DNA of 64,000 bases from Aricia agestis (Eukaryota; Arthropoda; Insecta; Lepidoptera; Lycaenidae). Below the pieces are notes generated by a model. The model was not told where the DNA came from. It was given only the letters and a program-made list of their open reading frames with translations, and did no database searches. Positions within the stretch are counted from its first letter, which is position 1. Each line of letters begins with the position of its first letter. The translations under genes were made by a program, and so were the position numbers. Location of the stretch: positions 9,424,001 through 9,488,000 of the forward strand of contig NC_056408.1 in assembly GCF_905147365.1 (NCBI RefSeq). Direction: 5' to 3'. Positions 26,301 through 33,081 of the stretch are shown in pieces.

Positions 26301-29300
26301 CAGGCCCCACTCACTGGCCCCGCCCACCTGGCTCCGCCCACTGACCACGCCCACCAGGCTCCGCCCACTTTGTGTGAAGCCACGCCCACTGGCTTCGCCC
26401 ACCGGGACACGCCTACTGGCCACGCACCTCAGGCTCCGCCCACTTTGGGCGTGGCCCCGCCTACTGGCCCCACCCACCAGGCCACGCCCACTCAGGCCAC
26501 GCCCACTCAGGCCACGCCCACTGGCCCCGCCCACCGGGCCCTGCCTGCTCAAGCCCTACCTACTGGCTCCAGCCACCATGCCTCGCCTGTAGCTTCTACA
26601 GCCCCTCAAATGGCTCTTCATTTAGAAAGTTTAATTGAATTAATGGAGCTGCAAAGAGCTGAAATGAAGGCAATGATGGAGGCCCAAGACCGCAAGCTCG
26701 GCGCCATATAAAAAGCCGCAGGTAGACGGCCCGGCAATTCAGTTCGTTTCGAGCTATCATCAAGGCGATTTCGGAGTGACAACAAGTGAACAATAGTGAG
26801 TGAACCAGTGAAACCTGCGACTTGGCTATGACCTAGGACAGTGATAGTGCTTAGTGATTGGACCTAGTGATTAGTATTTGGACTTAGCGCTAAGTGTTGT
26901 GACCTAGTGTGTGCTTGTGTGACCTGGACTTAGTGAATAAAGTCTTCAAGAGAGACAGCAGGTCTTTCTCTCCATTTCCTTCGAACCCTAGCACGTAACA
27001 AAATTTAAGGGGGCTCCCATACAACCAACGTTATTTTTTTGCAACTTTTGCTCGATATCAATCAAAGGCAACACATAGGCACTTGAAATATTCACGACAT
27101 ACTCAGTTGTATTGGAACTTTAATAATTAATAATAAAATTTTAATTAATTAAATAATTAAGGGGGGCTCCCATACAAAATACCACAATTTTCAGCCTATT
27201 TTTTGCTCTATTGTGGTACGGAACCCATTGAGCGCGAGTCTAACTTGCACTTTGCCGATTTTTTATTTTTGGATTGTCTATTGTTTTCCCATTGATCTGA
27301 AATTAATAGCAGGTTATCCCCTTTCTATCGAATCTCACTAACCTAGGGGGGATTTTGAGAGTAAAGGAAGAGAGAAGGCTCTAGTGTACTGCGCACACAC
27401 TTGAGCACTGTAAAATTATTCCTGCCTATCACCAAAACTGGTGTGGAGGTATTTTAATTGTTATAATTTAGAAAATATACTAAAATATTCAAGCCCCAAT
27501 ACTTTTTCCAGTAAATGTTTACCATTTCTTTCACTTCTTCCGTCATAAAAAAAACACATACACGCAACCATACATGACGTTTATTTAGTTTAGTACCTAT
27601 TGACACGTTTTCCTACAATTTAAGAATACCAAATCTCTGCTTCAAATTTTTTTCAAAAAATAATTTATTTGTTTTATTACCATAGCTCCCTTAATTTTTT
27701 AGTTATCAGGTTCATTTAAAAACATTTTAAAGGTAATTTCAAGAGGGTTGAGATCATGCTAAGAAACCCTTTTTAAAGCCCTTAATTTTTAAAATAAAAA
27801 GGGTTAATAAGTGCTGGTTACGTGGTTATCGCAGTAAAAGTTAGCTTTATACGTCTCTATGTTGGCTATTTTTCATCCCACAAAAATAAAAAGGAAACCA
27901 AAAGCTTTTTTAGAAAACGAACTCAAATTTTATTCTTTATGTTTTTTTTACGGATATCCAATATTTTAAAAGTTATATCCAAAAGAAAATGAAATTTACG
28001 AAAATTTTAAAAATTTTAATTTTATGAAATCATCTTTTTTTCAAAAGTAAGCATTCTAATTTTTTGAGGTCATAACTTATGCTAAAATAAAGAAAATCCT
28101 TTAGGGATAACCATAAATTTGAGATATTGTAGAAATGGTGAATGTTTTATTTTTCGTTTTTTTCCAAAAAAATTCGAAAGTGTCATCTTATATTTATCAT
28201 AACTTGCTCAATTTTAATGCTATTAACTTTTTACAGTATTCAATAGAAAGATAATTTTAAGTAATTTAAAAAGTATTCAGGAAGTATATGTCATATAATG
28301 CATCAATTTTCCGTTACTTGTGTATGAATGTTTAGATTAAAATACTCGCCGAAAAAAAGTATACATATAATCACCTATATTTCACTTTAAATTAAAATTA
28401 GAAGGTTATTAAAATTAGGCATTTATTTGTTATTTTATTGACTTTAATTTAGGTTATAAGACATTTTTCGTAAAAACGTATAGTTTTTGAGTTATTTATG
28501 AAAAACCGTTTTAAAACATGTAGTTTTATCTCGAAAAATCACAATCTTCGATCTTTAATTACTAAGAAAGTATTGATTTATTCCAAAAACTTTATAAAAC
28601 AAATTTTGCTTAAAATTTGTCTGTTTATCGATTTTTGCGTTTTTTTTTTTATTTAAAAATATTTCACCCCCGAGAAGGGTTGGCAATCACCCCCAGGGCA
28701 AAAGCACAAGTTGACACTAAGTCACTTTTGTTTCTTAGGGTATCCCCCACCTACTCACCAATTTTCATGAAAATCGATGGAGGTTCAACGAAATCGGAGG
28801 TGAAAACCTTCAGTGACTCCACTATCTCGGCATAGGCCTCCTCCAGCCTTTTCCACTCAGTTCTGTCTAATGCTACTCTTCTCCAGTGGCGTCCAGCTGT
28901 TAATGCTAGATCATCTCCCCATCTAGTTTGTTACCGACCTCTACACCGTTTACCATCTCTTGGGTACCAGTGAGTGATAGCTGTGCTCCATTTATTTTGT
29001 TTGTCTCTTAGCATGTGTCCGGCCCATCTCCACTTTCTTTAGTCTATTTGAGTAAGTATGTCTATTACTTTTGTTTTTTCTCTTATTGTAGTGTTTCTGA
29101 TCCTGTCTTGTCTCTTTATACCTAGCATGCTTCCCTCCATGGATCTCTGGCATTGTTCCAACTTTTCTCTGTGTTGTTTTGTGAGGGAACAGGTTTCACA
29201 GCTATATATTATAACGGGTAGGACACAGGTGTTAAATGCTTTCTTTTTTACAGTTAAACTCATGTCAGATTTAAATATTTCTTTGAGCGACCAGTACTTT

Positions 29301-32097
29301 TTCCAACCATTTGCAATTCTATTGTTGACTTCTTTTTGTGGTCTGGTTTTCATGGAGATTAGTTGTCCAAGGTAGATATTGTAATCTTTTACGTATTCGA
29401 GAGGTTGATCGTCAACTTTTATGGTGATTTGCTTGGAGTTTGTAAGTACTTTGGTTTTGTCCTTATTCATGCTGAGGCCTACTTTTTTGCTTTCTGTATC
29501 AAGAGCTTTTATCATTGTTTCAAGGTTGTTTGGGTTTTCTTCAAAGATAATTATATTGTCATCAAATCTTAAATGGTTTAGCTTTTCTCCGTTCACGTTA
29601 AGGCCATACTTCTCCTAGTCTAGTTCTCGAAAGATGGTTTCCAGTACAGCTGAAAATAGTTTTGGAGAGAGGGGGTCGCCCTGTTTTGCCCCTCTTTCGA
29701 TCTGAAATTTGTTTCCTATTTTTTCAAGTCTTATTCTGGCTTCACTATTTAGGTATATGTTTTTGATGATATCAATATAAGTTACGGGTATGCCTTGGTG
29801 GTCTAGGCTTTTCCAGATAGCTTCATGACTTATGCTGTCGAAGGCTTTTGAGTAATGCCATATACAGTTCCTTCTTGTATTCATTGTACTTCTCTATTAT
29901 CTGCTTTACTGTGTGTATGTGGTCTAACGTAGAAAAGTTTTTCCTGAATCCTGCTTGCTCTTTCGGTTGGTTTTCATCCAGCTGTTTGTTGATTCTCTCT
30001 AAGATAACTTTGGAGAAGACCTTGTAGATGTTTGACAAGAGACTTATTGGTCTGTAGTTCCCTAAGTCTTCTTTAGAACCTTTCTTGTGTATTAAGATGA
30101 TATGCGATGTTATCCATTGCTTCGGTATTGTGCAGGTCTTTAGTATGTTGTTAAAATATTGTGGTAAGAACAGGTACGAGTTCACTGATGGTGCCTTTTA
30201 GGATTTCGTTTGGTACTTTGCCTGGGGCTCTCTCCATTTTTAGACTGCGAATGGCTTTTTCCACTTCGTATGGCAGAATTTCCGGCACTTGACTAGCTTC
30301 GTAGCTACGTTTGGGTATGCTTTCTTTCTTTACTGTAGGTTTTTGCTTTTGTAGGTTTGCATACAGATTTCTATAAAAAGTTGTAGCTATTTTGCTGATG
30401 TCTTTTCTGTTTGTGCTGGTACTTGTATGTTTGGGTATCCACTCTTTAGTGTGTCCTTTGAGTTCCTTAAGCTCACCCCTCCTGTTCTGATTATATGTTT
30501 TTCTAATGTTTGGAGTCTCTAAATGTATTAAATTTAATTTGAATAATACTATGAGGCTGGCATAGATGCCAAGTGCAATTTTAAGCCTCGTCAAAAAATT
30601 TGAATAAAAAAAAAACTACCACACATCAACTCACAAACCACCACACATCAAGTGGTTTGTGAGAGGGTTTTCAACTCCTAGCAGACATTTTTATGAGTTC
30701 TCTTTACCCCAGGACAAGAGAATATTATGCTGTTAATTATAAAAGAATAAAAAAGTATATACTTACCATGATTGAGTAACACCCTCATAAAATTTGTATT
30801 ACTCAAAAGGACAACTGTATCAGTCACAATGTACCAAAATCCATTATCTTCCACATTAAAAAGTTCCTTTATTGAATGAGTGTCTATAGAATATGGATTT
30901 TTTTGTAAATTTTTCTACAACAAAATAATTAAATTGATTAAATTAAAAAGCTATGATGTTGTGCTTTTAGAATATTATACTAATATTGTAGATTCATCAC
31001 TAAACATTACAATAATAATATACATAATTTGAATAATAAAAATACTAATTACCGCTAGCCAATTTTCATCTTTCATATTTAATAATGTTTCTTCATTTTG
31101 CTGCATTGGAGGAACATAAGCTTCTTCATCTGAAATAATTTTAAAATTTTAAATTGAGATGCATTTTTTATCAACAAATCAACAATAACATGATAATGAA
31201 CTTAATTGTTTTAATAACTTGCCTCTGCCTTGACATGTTTCAATACTTTTAGAAGTTCTTCTGGCTAAAAGTTTTTGTCTTAAATCAGTATTATCTCTAA
31301 TTCTATTGATAGAATCTAAAGAGACTCCCTCAACTGAGAATGGCTTGGCAAATTGGCTTCTTGGTGTTTTCATGTATGAAGTCGGCTGAATATTTCTAGT
31401 ATCATTGTAGCTTGAAAATCTTCTTGATAAAGGCACACTCGTTTCAGACACTGGTAGTTGCGAATTAACATTTGGGCTAGTTGAATAAGGACCAAGAAAT
31501 ACCTGTTGAGGGGGTACATTCCACATGAGTGGGTTATACAAAGCGGCTGCAACAGGTATACCCATTGGAATTGTATTCATTGGAGAATAACCAGATGTCC
31601 TAGTAAACCTATTATTGATAACTTGTTTATTATACACTTTGGGCCTTAGCCTCTCATTTCTCATTCTGTTATTGTTAGGATTCATTGTGTTGGGAAAATA
31701 ATATTCCGGTGAACCTTCAGGCTCTGGACAGTCTTCAACGGAAAAATTTGTTTTTAAACTATTCCTTTCAGCCCTTCTCGCCTTTTCGATCTGGAAATTT
31801 GTAATAGCTTATGTAATTAAAATCCTATCATCCTTATGGATGTTCAAAGTAATAAATACTAGAAATTAAAAGAGTTTCACGCAAAGCATAGACTCTTTTT
31901 TTGTATACTTTCAATGTACATCTATGAAATAACATTTTTGTTTTATTAAAAATACTTGCCTCAGCTTTGCTTAAATTCCATACTGCTTGGCCAGTCAATG
32001 TGTTAAAATAATATGGTCGATTTGTGTAAGTTTTTGACCTACAAATTATCCAAGCACCCAGAGTTTCCACCGTTTCACTCAGAGCACATTTCGACAT
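11368..32097 (-). CDS. Swt1: Transcriptional protein SWT1 (WW-like and PIN-domain endoribonuclease), 13 coding exons
   Basis: Exons in coding order: 32097-31960, 31790-31223, 31129-31053, 30914-30767, 21398-21261, 16486-16398, 16073-15065, 14692-14613, 13704-13557, 13423-13191, 12516-11810, 11730-11617, 11533-11368; all phases agree and give about 1204 residues. Residues ~12-46 form a WW-like domain (GAWIICRSK, PYYFNTLTG, AVWNLS). Residues ~288-425 form a PIN nuclease fold: D293 in VTDTVVLLSN, E324/E325 in PKAVFEEIE, D370 in YVQDEILGCC, then VILLTNN. The family normally has Asp after TN; here it is Asn392. A long disordered linker follows, with two similar 17-residue units (EISSQPSGSDMKK and EIPCQPDSPDINK), then a helical region with PPPWTLYEA and an acidic, DNQ-rich tail. 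SWT1 acts in nuclear surveillance of mRNPs at the pore. Four donors are GC: after exons 1, 2, 7 and 9. Confidence 0.82.
12626..12812. mobile_element. MITE with TIR in SWT1 intron (family B)
   Basis: Ends are GCTACGAATAATAAAAACTA and TAGTTTTTATTATTAGTAGC, about 35 bp of inverted repeat. Single ends of the same family occur at about 58033-58073 and 62765-62812. It lies in intron 10 of SWT1 (12517-13190) and has no coding capacity. Confidence 0.7.
13013..13157. mobile_element. Short MITE with TIR in SWT1 intron (family C, copy 1)
   Basis: Ends GAGGAAATTGATTCCTAGGC and CCTAGGAATCAACTTCTC form the inverted repeat, with a 145-bp element that includes GTCAATTCAATGTTA. A second copy lies at 23398-23543. 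It ends about 30 bp downstream of exon 10's donor, within the same intron as the family B MITE. Confidence 0.75.
13736..14015 (+). repeat. Lepidopteran repeat (TATAAATGCGAAAGT / GTCTGTCTCGCTTTC family)
   Basis: It starts ACTAATATTATAAATGCGAA, has a GTCTGTCTCGCTTTC motif, then ACCGAACCGATTGTAATGAA and ACATAGGCTAC. Related copies are at 16108-16326, 24590-24915, 41310-41470 and 42530-42835. It sits in SWT1 intron 8, only about 30 bp upstream of the exon 9 acceptor. Confidence 0.7.
14796..15015. mobile_element. Fold-back MITE in SWT1 intron 7
   Basis: Nearly the whole 220 bp is an inverted repeat. The left arm begins CCTTGAAAGCATCAAATGAG and continues with AACTTTTTCTATGAGAACAA; the right arm is its complement with a few mismatches and ends near TTTCAAGGATT. 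The arms are about 90 bp with a ~30-bp centre. It ends about 50 bp downstream of the exon 7 donor. Confidence 0.75.
16108..16326 (-). repeat. Lepidopteran repeat filling SWT1 intron 6
   Basis: It starts GACGCCCGCAACTCCGTTGC and ends TTTCGCATTTATAATATTAG, the two ends of the family seen at 13736-14015, including the GACAGACAGACAGAC block. It occupies about two thirds of the 324-bp intron and begins about 35 bp from the exon 7 acceptor. Exon frames are intact, so the insertion is tolerated. Confidence 0.7.
17358..17726. mobile_element. MITE with CAGGGTG ends (family D, copy 1)
   Basis: Ends TACAGGGTGAAAATAAACCT and AGGTTTAATTGCACCCTGTA form a ~34-bp imperfect TIR with AAACCTTCCTGCCAAATTTT inside. 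A GC-rich core at about 17505-17610 contrasts with the AT-rich arms. A relative with the same ends is at 63180-63506. The TA at each border fits a Tc1/mariner-type target. It lies in SWT1 intron 5. Confidence 0.7.
18512..18783. mobile_element. MITE with TIR in SWT1 intron 5
   Basis: Ends TAGGAACTGGAGCTCAGTTC and its complement near GAACTGAGCTCCTAGTTC bound 272 bp. An inner inverted pair GGGGCTAAAATGGTC / GACCATTTTAGCCC strengthens the fold. The centre has a palindromic ATGAATCATAATATGATTCAT-like stretch. No second copy was seen in the window. Confidence 0.7.
19530..21060. repeat. Array of related repeat segments in SWT1 intron 5
   Basis: Segments with GATAAAAGCATAATTTC, ATAATATTAG and CTCCTTCACCATATAAACTA recur at about 19855-20010, 20290-20340, 20890-21030 and, outside this block, 23935-24070. 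The segment AGAGATCGCCCAATGGTCGA at 19540 recurs at 22952. They behave as pieces of one interspersed element type with varying truncation. Exon 5 of SWT1 (21261-21398) lies immediately to the right, intact. Confidence 0.6.
22150..22760. other. GC-rich island in SWT1 intron 4
   Basis: 22185-22230 is almost pure G and C with many CpG (GGGCGCCGCGCGCCGGCGCC), and 22585-22745 is again GC-rich. The surroundings are strongly AT-rich. No open frame with splice sites was recognised. It could be an alternative promoter or part of a mobile element; nothing in the sequence decides. Confidence 0.4.
23398..23543. mobile_element. Short MITE with TIR (family C, copy 2)
   Basis: Ends GAGGAAGTTGATTCCTATGC and GCATAGGAATCAACTTCTC match the copy at 13013-13157, including the internal GTCAATTCAATGTTA and TTGACGTAACGCAACCAAAC. 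It is nested in a longer repeat whose parts resemble 19540-19620 and 19720-20000. Confidence 0.75.
24135..24250 (+). pseudogene. LINE RNase H-domain fragment
   Basis: A short frame reads GNEMADQLAKEAICDGRD, the C-terminal signature of the RNase H domain of I/R1/Jockey-type non-LTR retrotransposons (usually GNExAD.LAKEA). It stops after about 30 codons and nothing upstream belongs to it. A 5'-truncated, dead fragment in SWT1 intron 4. Confidence 0.6.
24290..25150. repeat. Composite TIR repeat (copy 1)
   Basis: The outer ends are inverted: ACTAGCTGTTGCCCGCGACT on the left and GGGCAACAGCTAGTT on the right, with GTCCGCGTGGACTTCAGTTT inside. The interior includes a piece of the TATAAATGCGAAAGT family (24590-24915) and a palindrome with GCAGCGGCGAGGCGAGCAC between arms GGCCGCGCTACACCGGAATG. 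A nearly identical block is at 42170-43075. Confidence 0.7.
25160..25570. repeat. Repeat F (inverted relative to 41650-42170)
   Basis: The block contains two related segments with AAAATAAAACGCCATCTGTT followed by TGATATATTT-like ends. The reverse complement of these segments forms 41650-42170. So the composite repeat is flanked by F at both loci, to its right here and to its left there. Confidence 0.6.
25590..26142 (+). repeat. 5' LTR of the 25590-27000 element
   Basis: Complete LTR with TG...CA ends, a TATA box (CCATATAAAAAGAGCCGC) and an AATAAAG signal in GTGTTAATAAAGTCTTC. It carries many short direct repeats of GACCTAGTG / GACTTAGTG in the R-U5 part. Confidence 0.75.
26163..26711 (+). 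pseudogene. Truncated gag, Pro/Thr/Ala-rich repeats
   Basis: A 182-codon frame opens MEMPLTPREDFKGSVRTR. A central low-complexity section of about 100 residues follows, made of short units around APPT, ATPT and TGPAH. It ends in a helix-like stretch (LESLIELMELQRAEMKAMM). The frame stops at a TAA formed by the TATA box of the deleted 3' LTR (GCC ATA TAA). Capsid and nucleocapsid domains are missing. The repeat encodes GCCACGCCCACT-like units at DNA level. Confidence 0.65.
26703..27000 (+). repeat. 3' LTR, truncated at its 5' side
   Basis: It starts with the TATA-box region GCCATATAAAAAG and ends CCCTAGCACGTAACA. It aligns to the second half of the 5' LTR with differences, including a local duplication near TGTGTGCTTGTGTGACC. 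Confidence 0.7.
27001..28809. other. Intron 4 sequence, repeats and AT-rich DNA
   Basis: 27001-27270 is a fragment of the GCCAAGTGCGAGT family. 27300-28560 is AT-rich with no partner in the window. 28660-28800 (CCCCCGAGAAGGGTTGGCAA) looks like the 3' untranslated end of the RTE-type LINE that follows on the minus strand. No exon was seen. Confidence 0.45.
28810..30600 (-). pseudogene. RTE-type LINE reverse transcriptase, frameshifted and 5'-truncated
   Basis: Overlapping minus-strand frames give consecutive RT blocks: PNEILKGTI; HKKGSKEDLGNYRPISLLS and EQAGFRKNFSTLDHIHTV; AFDSISHEAIW and GAKQGDPLSPKLF; then LRFDDNIIIF, KNAFNTC-like and LPVIIYSCETCSL. The catalytic FADD of the family reads FDDN here. 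Near the 3' end a further frame reads TNKMEHSYHSLVPKRW-like residues, diverged from the RTE tail. Frame changes near 29600, 29830 and 30170 plus stops make it dead. It sits in SWT1 intron 4. Confidence 0.75.
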
Positions 32098-32437
32098 TTT
32101 GTACCAACCCAAATGTTGATTGTTAAGTTCATTTTAAAGAAATTCGAGATTCATAATCATTTGAGCCATAATTTAAAAGTATATTCCTAAAATGTATTAA
32201 TAAATATTGCAATGATTTAAGTATGCTTTCCAAATTGCAATAAATTATGAATTATTACCAAATAAATACCGAAGTCCGTGCACAGATTATGAGATTACCA
32301 GTATACTAGTCAGTGTTGCCAGTGCTGTATGTTCCAAAGTTACTTATGTCATGCAAAAAGTAACATTTTGTGGGGAAGAGCATTTCGTATAAATTAATAA
32401 TAAATTAATATTTTAAATGCCGGGGGGGGGGGGGGAG
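32098..32437. promoter_or_regulatory. Upstream region of SWT1, bounded by the LTR element
   Basis: The 340 bp between the SWT1 start codon and the LTR retrotransposon should hold the SWT1 5' UTR and core promoter. It is AT-rich with no clear TATA box on the minus strand. At 32421-32435 a run of about 14 G abuts the 5' LTR. Confidence 0.4.
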
Positions 32438-32592
32438 TGTAGTGTACATTAAGACCTTCTTCGGCACCTCTCGAATTGTCTATTAATGTCAACAACTATT
32501 ATTGTCATACCTTTTCATACTGACAAATATGTACAATAATTTATTTGGAATAAAACCAAATATTCCTTGGTTTTGTCTTTAATTTCATAACA
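32438..32592 (+). repeat. 5' LTR (155 bp)
   Basis: Begins TGTAGTGTACATTAAGACC and ends AATTTCATAACA. An AATAAA signal is at about 32549-32554, and a small hairpin with arms AAAACCAA and TTGGTTTT follows it. No convincing TATA box was seen. Identical to 36262-36416. Confidence 0.9.
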
Positions 32593-32593
32593 A

Positions 32594-32608
32594 TTTATTC
32601 CAAATAAA
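32594..32608 (+). promoter_or_regulatory. Putative self-primer binding site of the LTR element
   Basis: TTTATTCCAAATAAA, starting 2 bases after the LTR, is the exact reverse complement of TTTATTTGGAATAAA at 32540-32554 in the LTR. The usual TGG start of a tRNA-primed site is missing. In the Tf1/sushi group the transcript's own 5' end anneals to such a site and primes reverse transcription; the arrangement here fits that if transcription starts near 32540. Confidence 0.6.
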
Positions 32609-32622
32609 AAATATCATCTGCG

Positions 32623-33081
32623 ATGTCTACAATTGCGCAACTACTAAAGCCAGATAAGTTCGAAGTCGAACCCGGCACTCCGGATGCTGAATTAAAGTAT
32701 GAACACTGGAAAACGACATTCTCAAACTATCTTAGCGAAGGCATGGGAAAAGAAACTTTTTCGGAAGAAACCAAGCTAAGGTTACTATTAAACAATTTAT
32801 CTTACAATGTTTATATTCACGTTCGTGAAGCGAAAGATTATGTTTCGGCCATTGAACTATTAGACAAACTTTATATTAAAGAAAAGAATAAGGTTCATGC
32901 CAGATATATACTGTTAAGATCTGTACAAAAACCAGATGAGAGCATTTCAGATTTCTTGCGCACGCTCCAGCAACGCGCCCAAAGTTGCTGTTTTAAAGCT
33001 GTAGATGCTCAAACTCACAAAAGTGAATACATACGTGACGCATTTATTGCTGGGATTAATTCAAATGAGATCAGACAATAA
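32623..33081 (+). pseudogene. Gag, N-terminal part, ended by in-frame TAA
   Basis: 152 codons of a retrotransposon gag (capsid-like): MSTIAQLLKPDKF at the start, a YEHWKTTFSNYL helix and a SISDFLRTLQQRAQ segment, features of gypsy gag proteins of insects. The TAA falls inside the capsid part, before the zinc knuckles, and the same reading frame continues directly at 33082. It is most likely a nonsense mutation rather than a gag/pol border; readthrough cannot be excluded. Confidence 0.75.

Larger units (their letters stand above)
25590..27000 (+). mobile_element. Internally deleted gypsy-like LTR element
   Basis: 5' LTR 25590-26142 (553 bp, TGTTACGG...CGTAACA), a primer-site-like ACTGGTGTCGGAAGTGAG directly after it, a partial gag, and then a 3' LTR that lacks its first part and begins at the TATA-box region (about 26703). 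The pol region and the U3 part of the 3' LTR are lost. Flanks are ATAC and AAAT, so no target duplication is seen. Same family as 5787-7257. Confidence 0.75.

Noticed and set aside
26130..26592. Four overlapping long frames on both strands over the gag repeat
   Set aside because: The GC-rich, 3-fold-compatible tandem repeat keeps several frames open; only the plus-strand frame that begins after the LTR primer site makes sense.
33079..33081. Programmed stop-codon readthrough between gag and pol
   Set aside because: The stop lies inside the capsid part, before the zinc knuckles, and not at a gag/pol border; the following bases do not match the known CARYYA readthrough context. A plain nonsense mutation is likelier.
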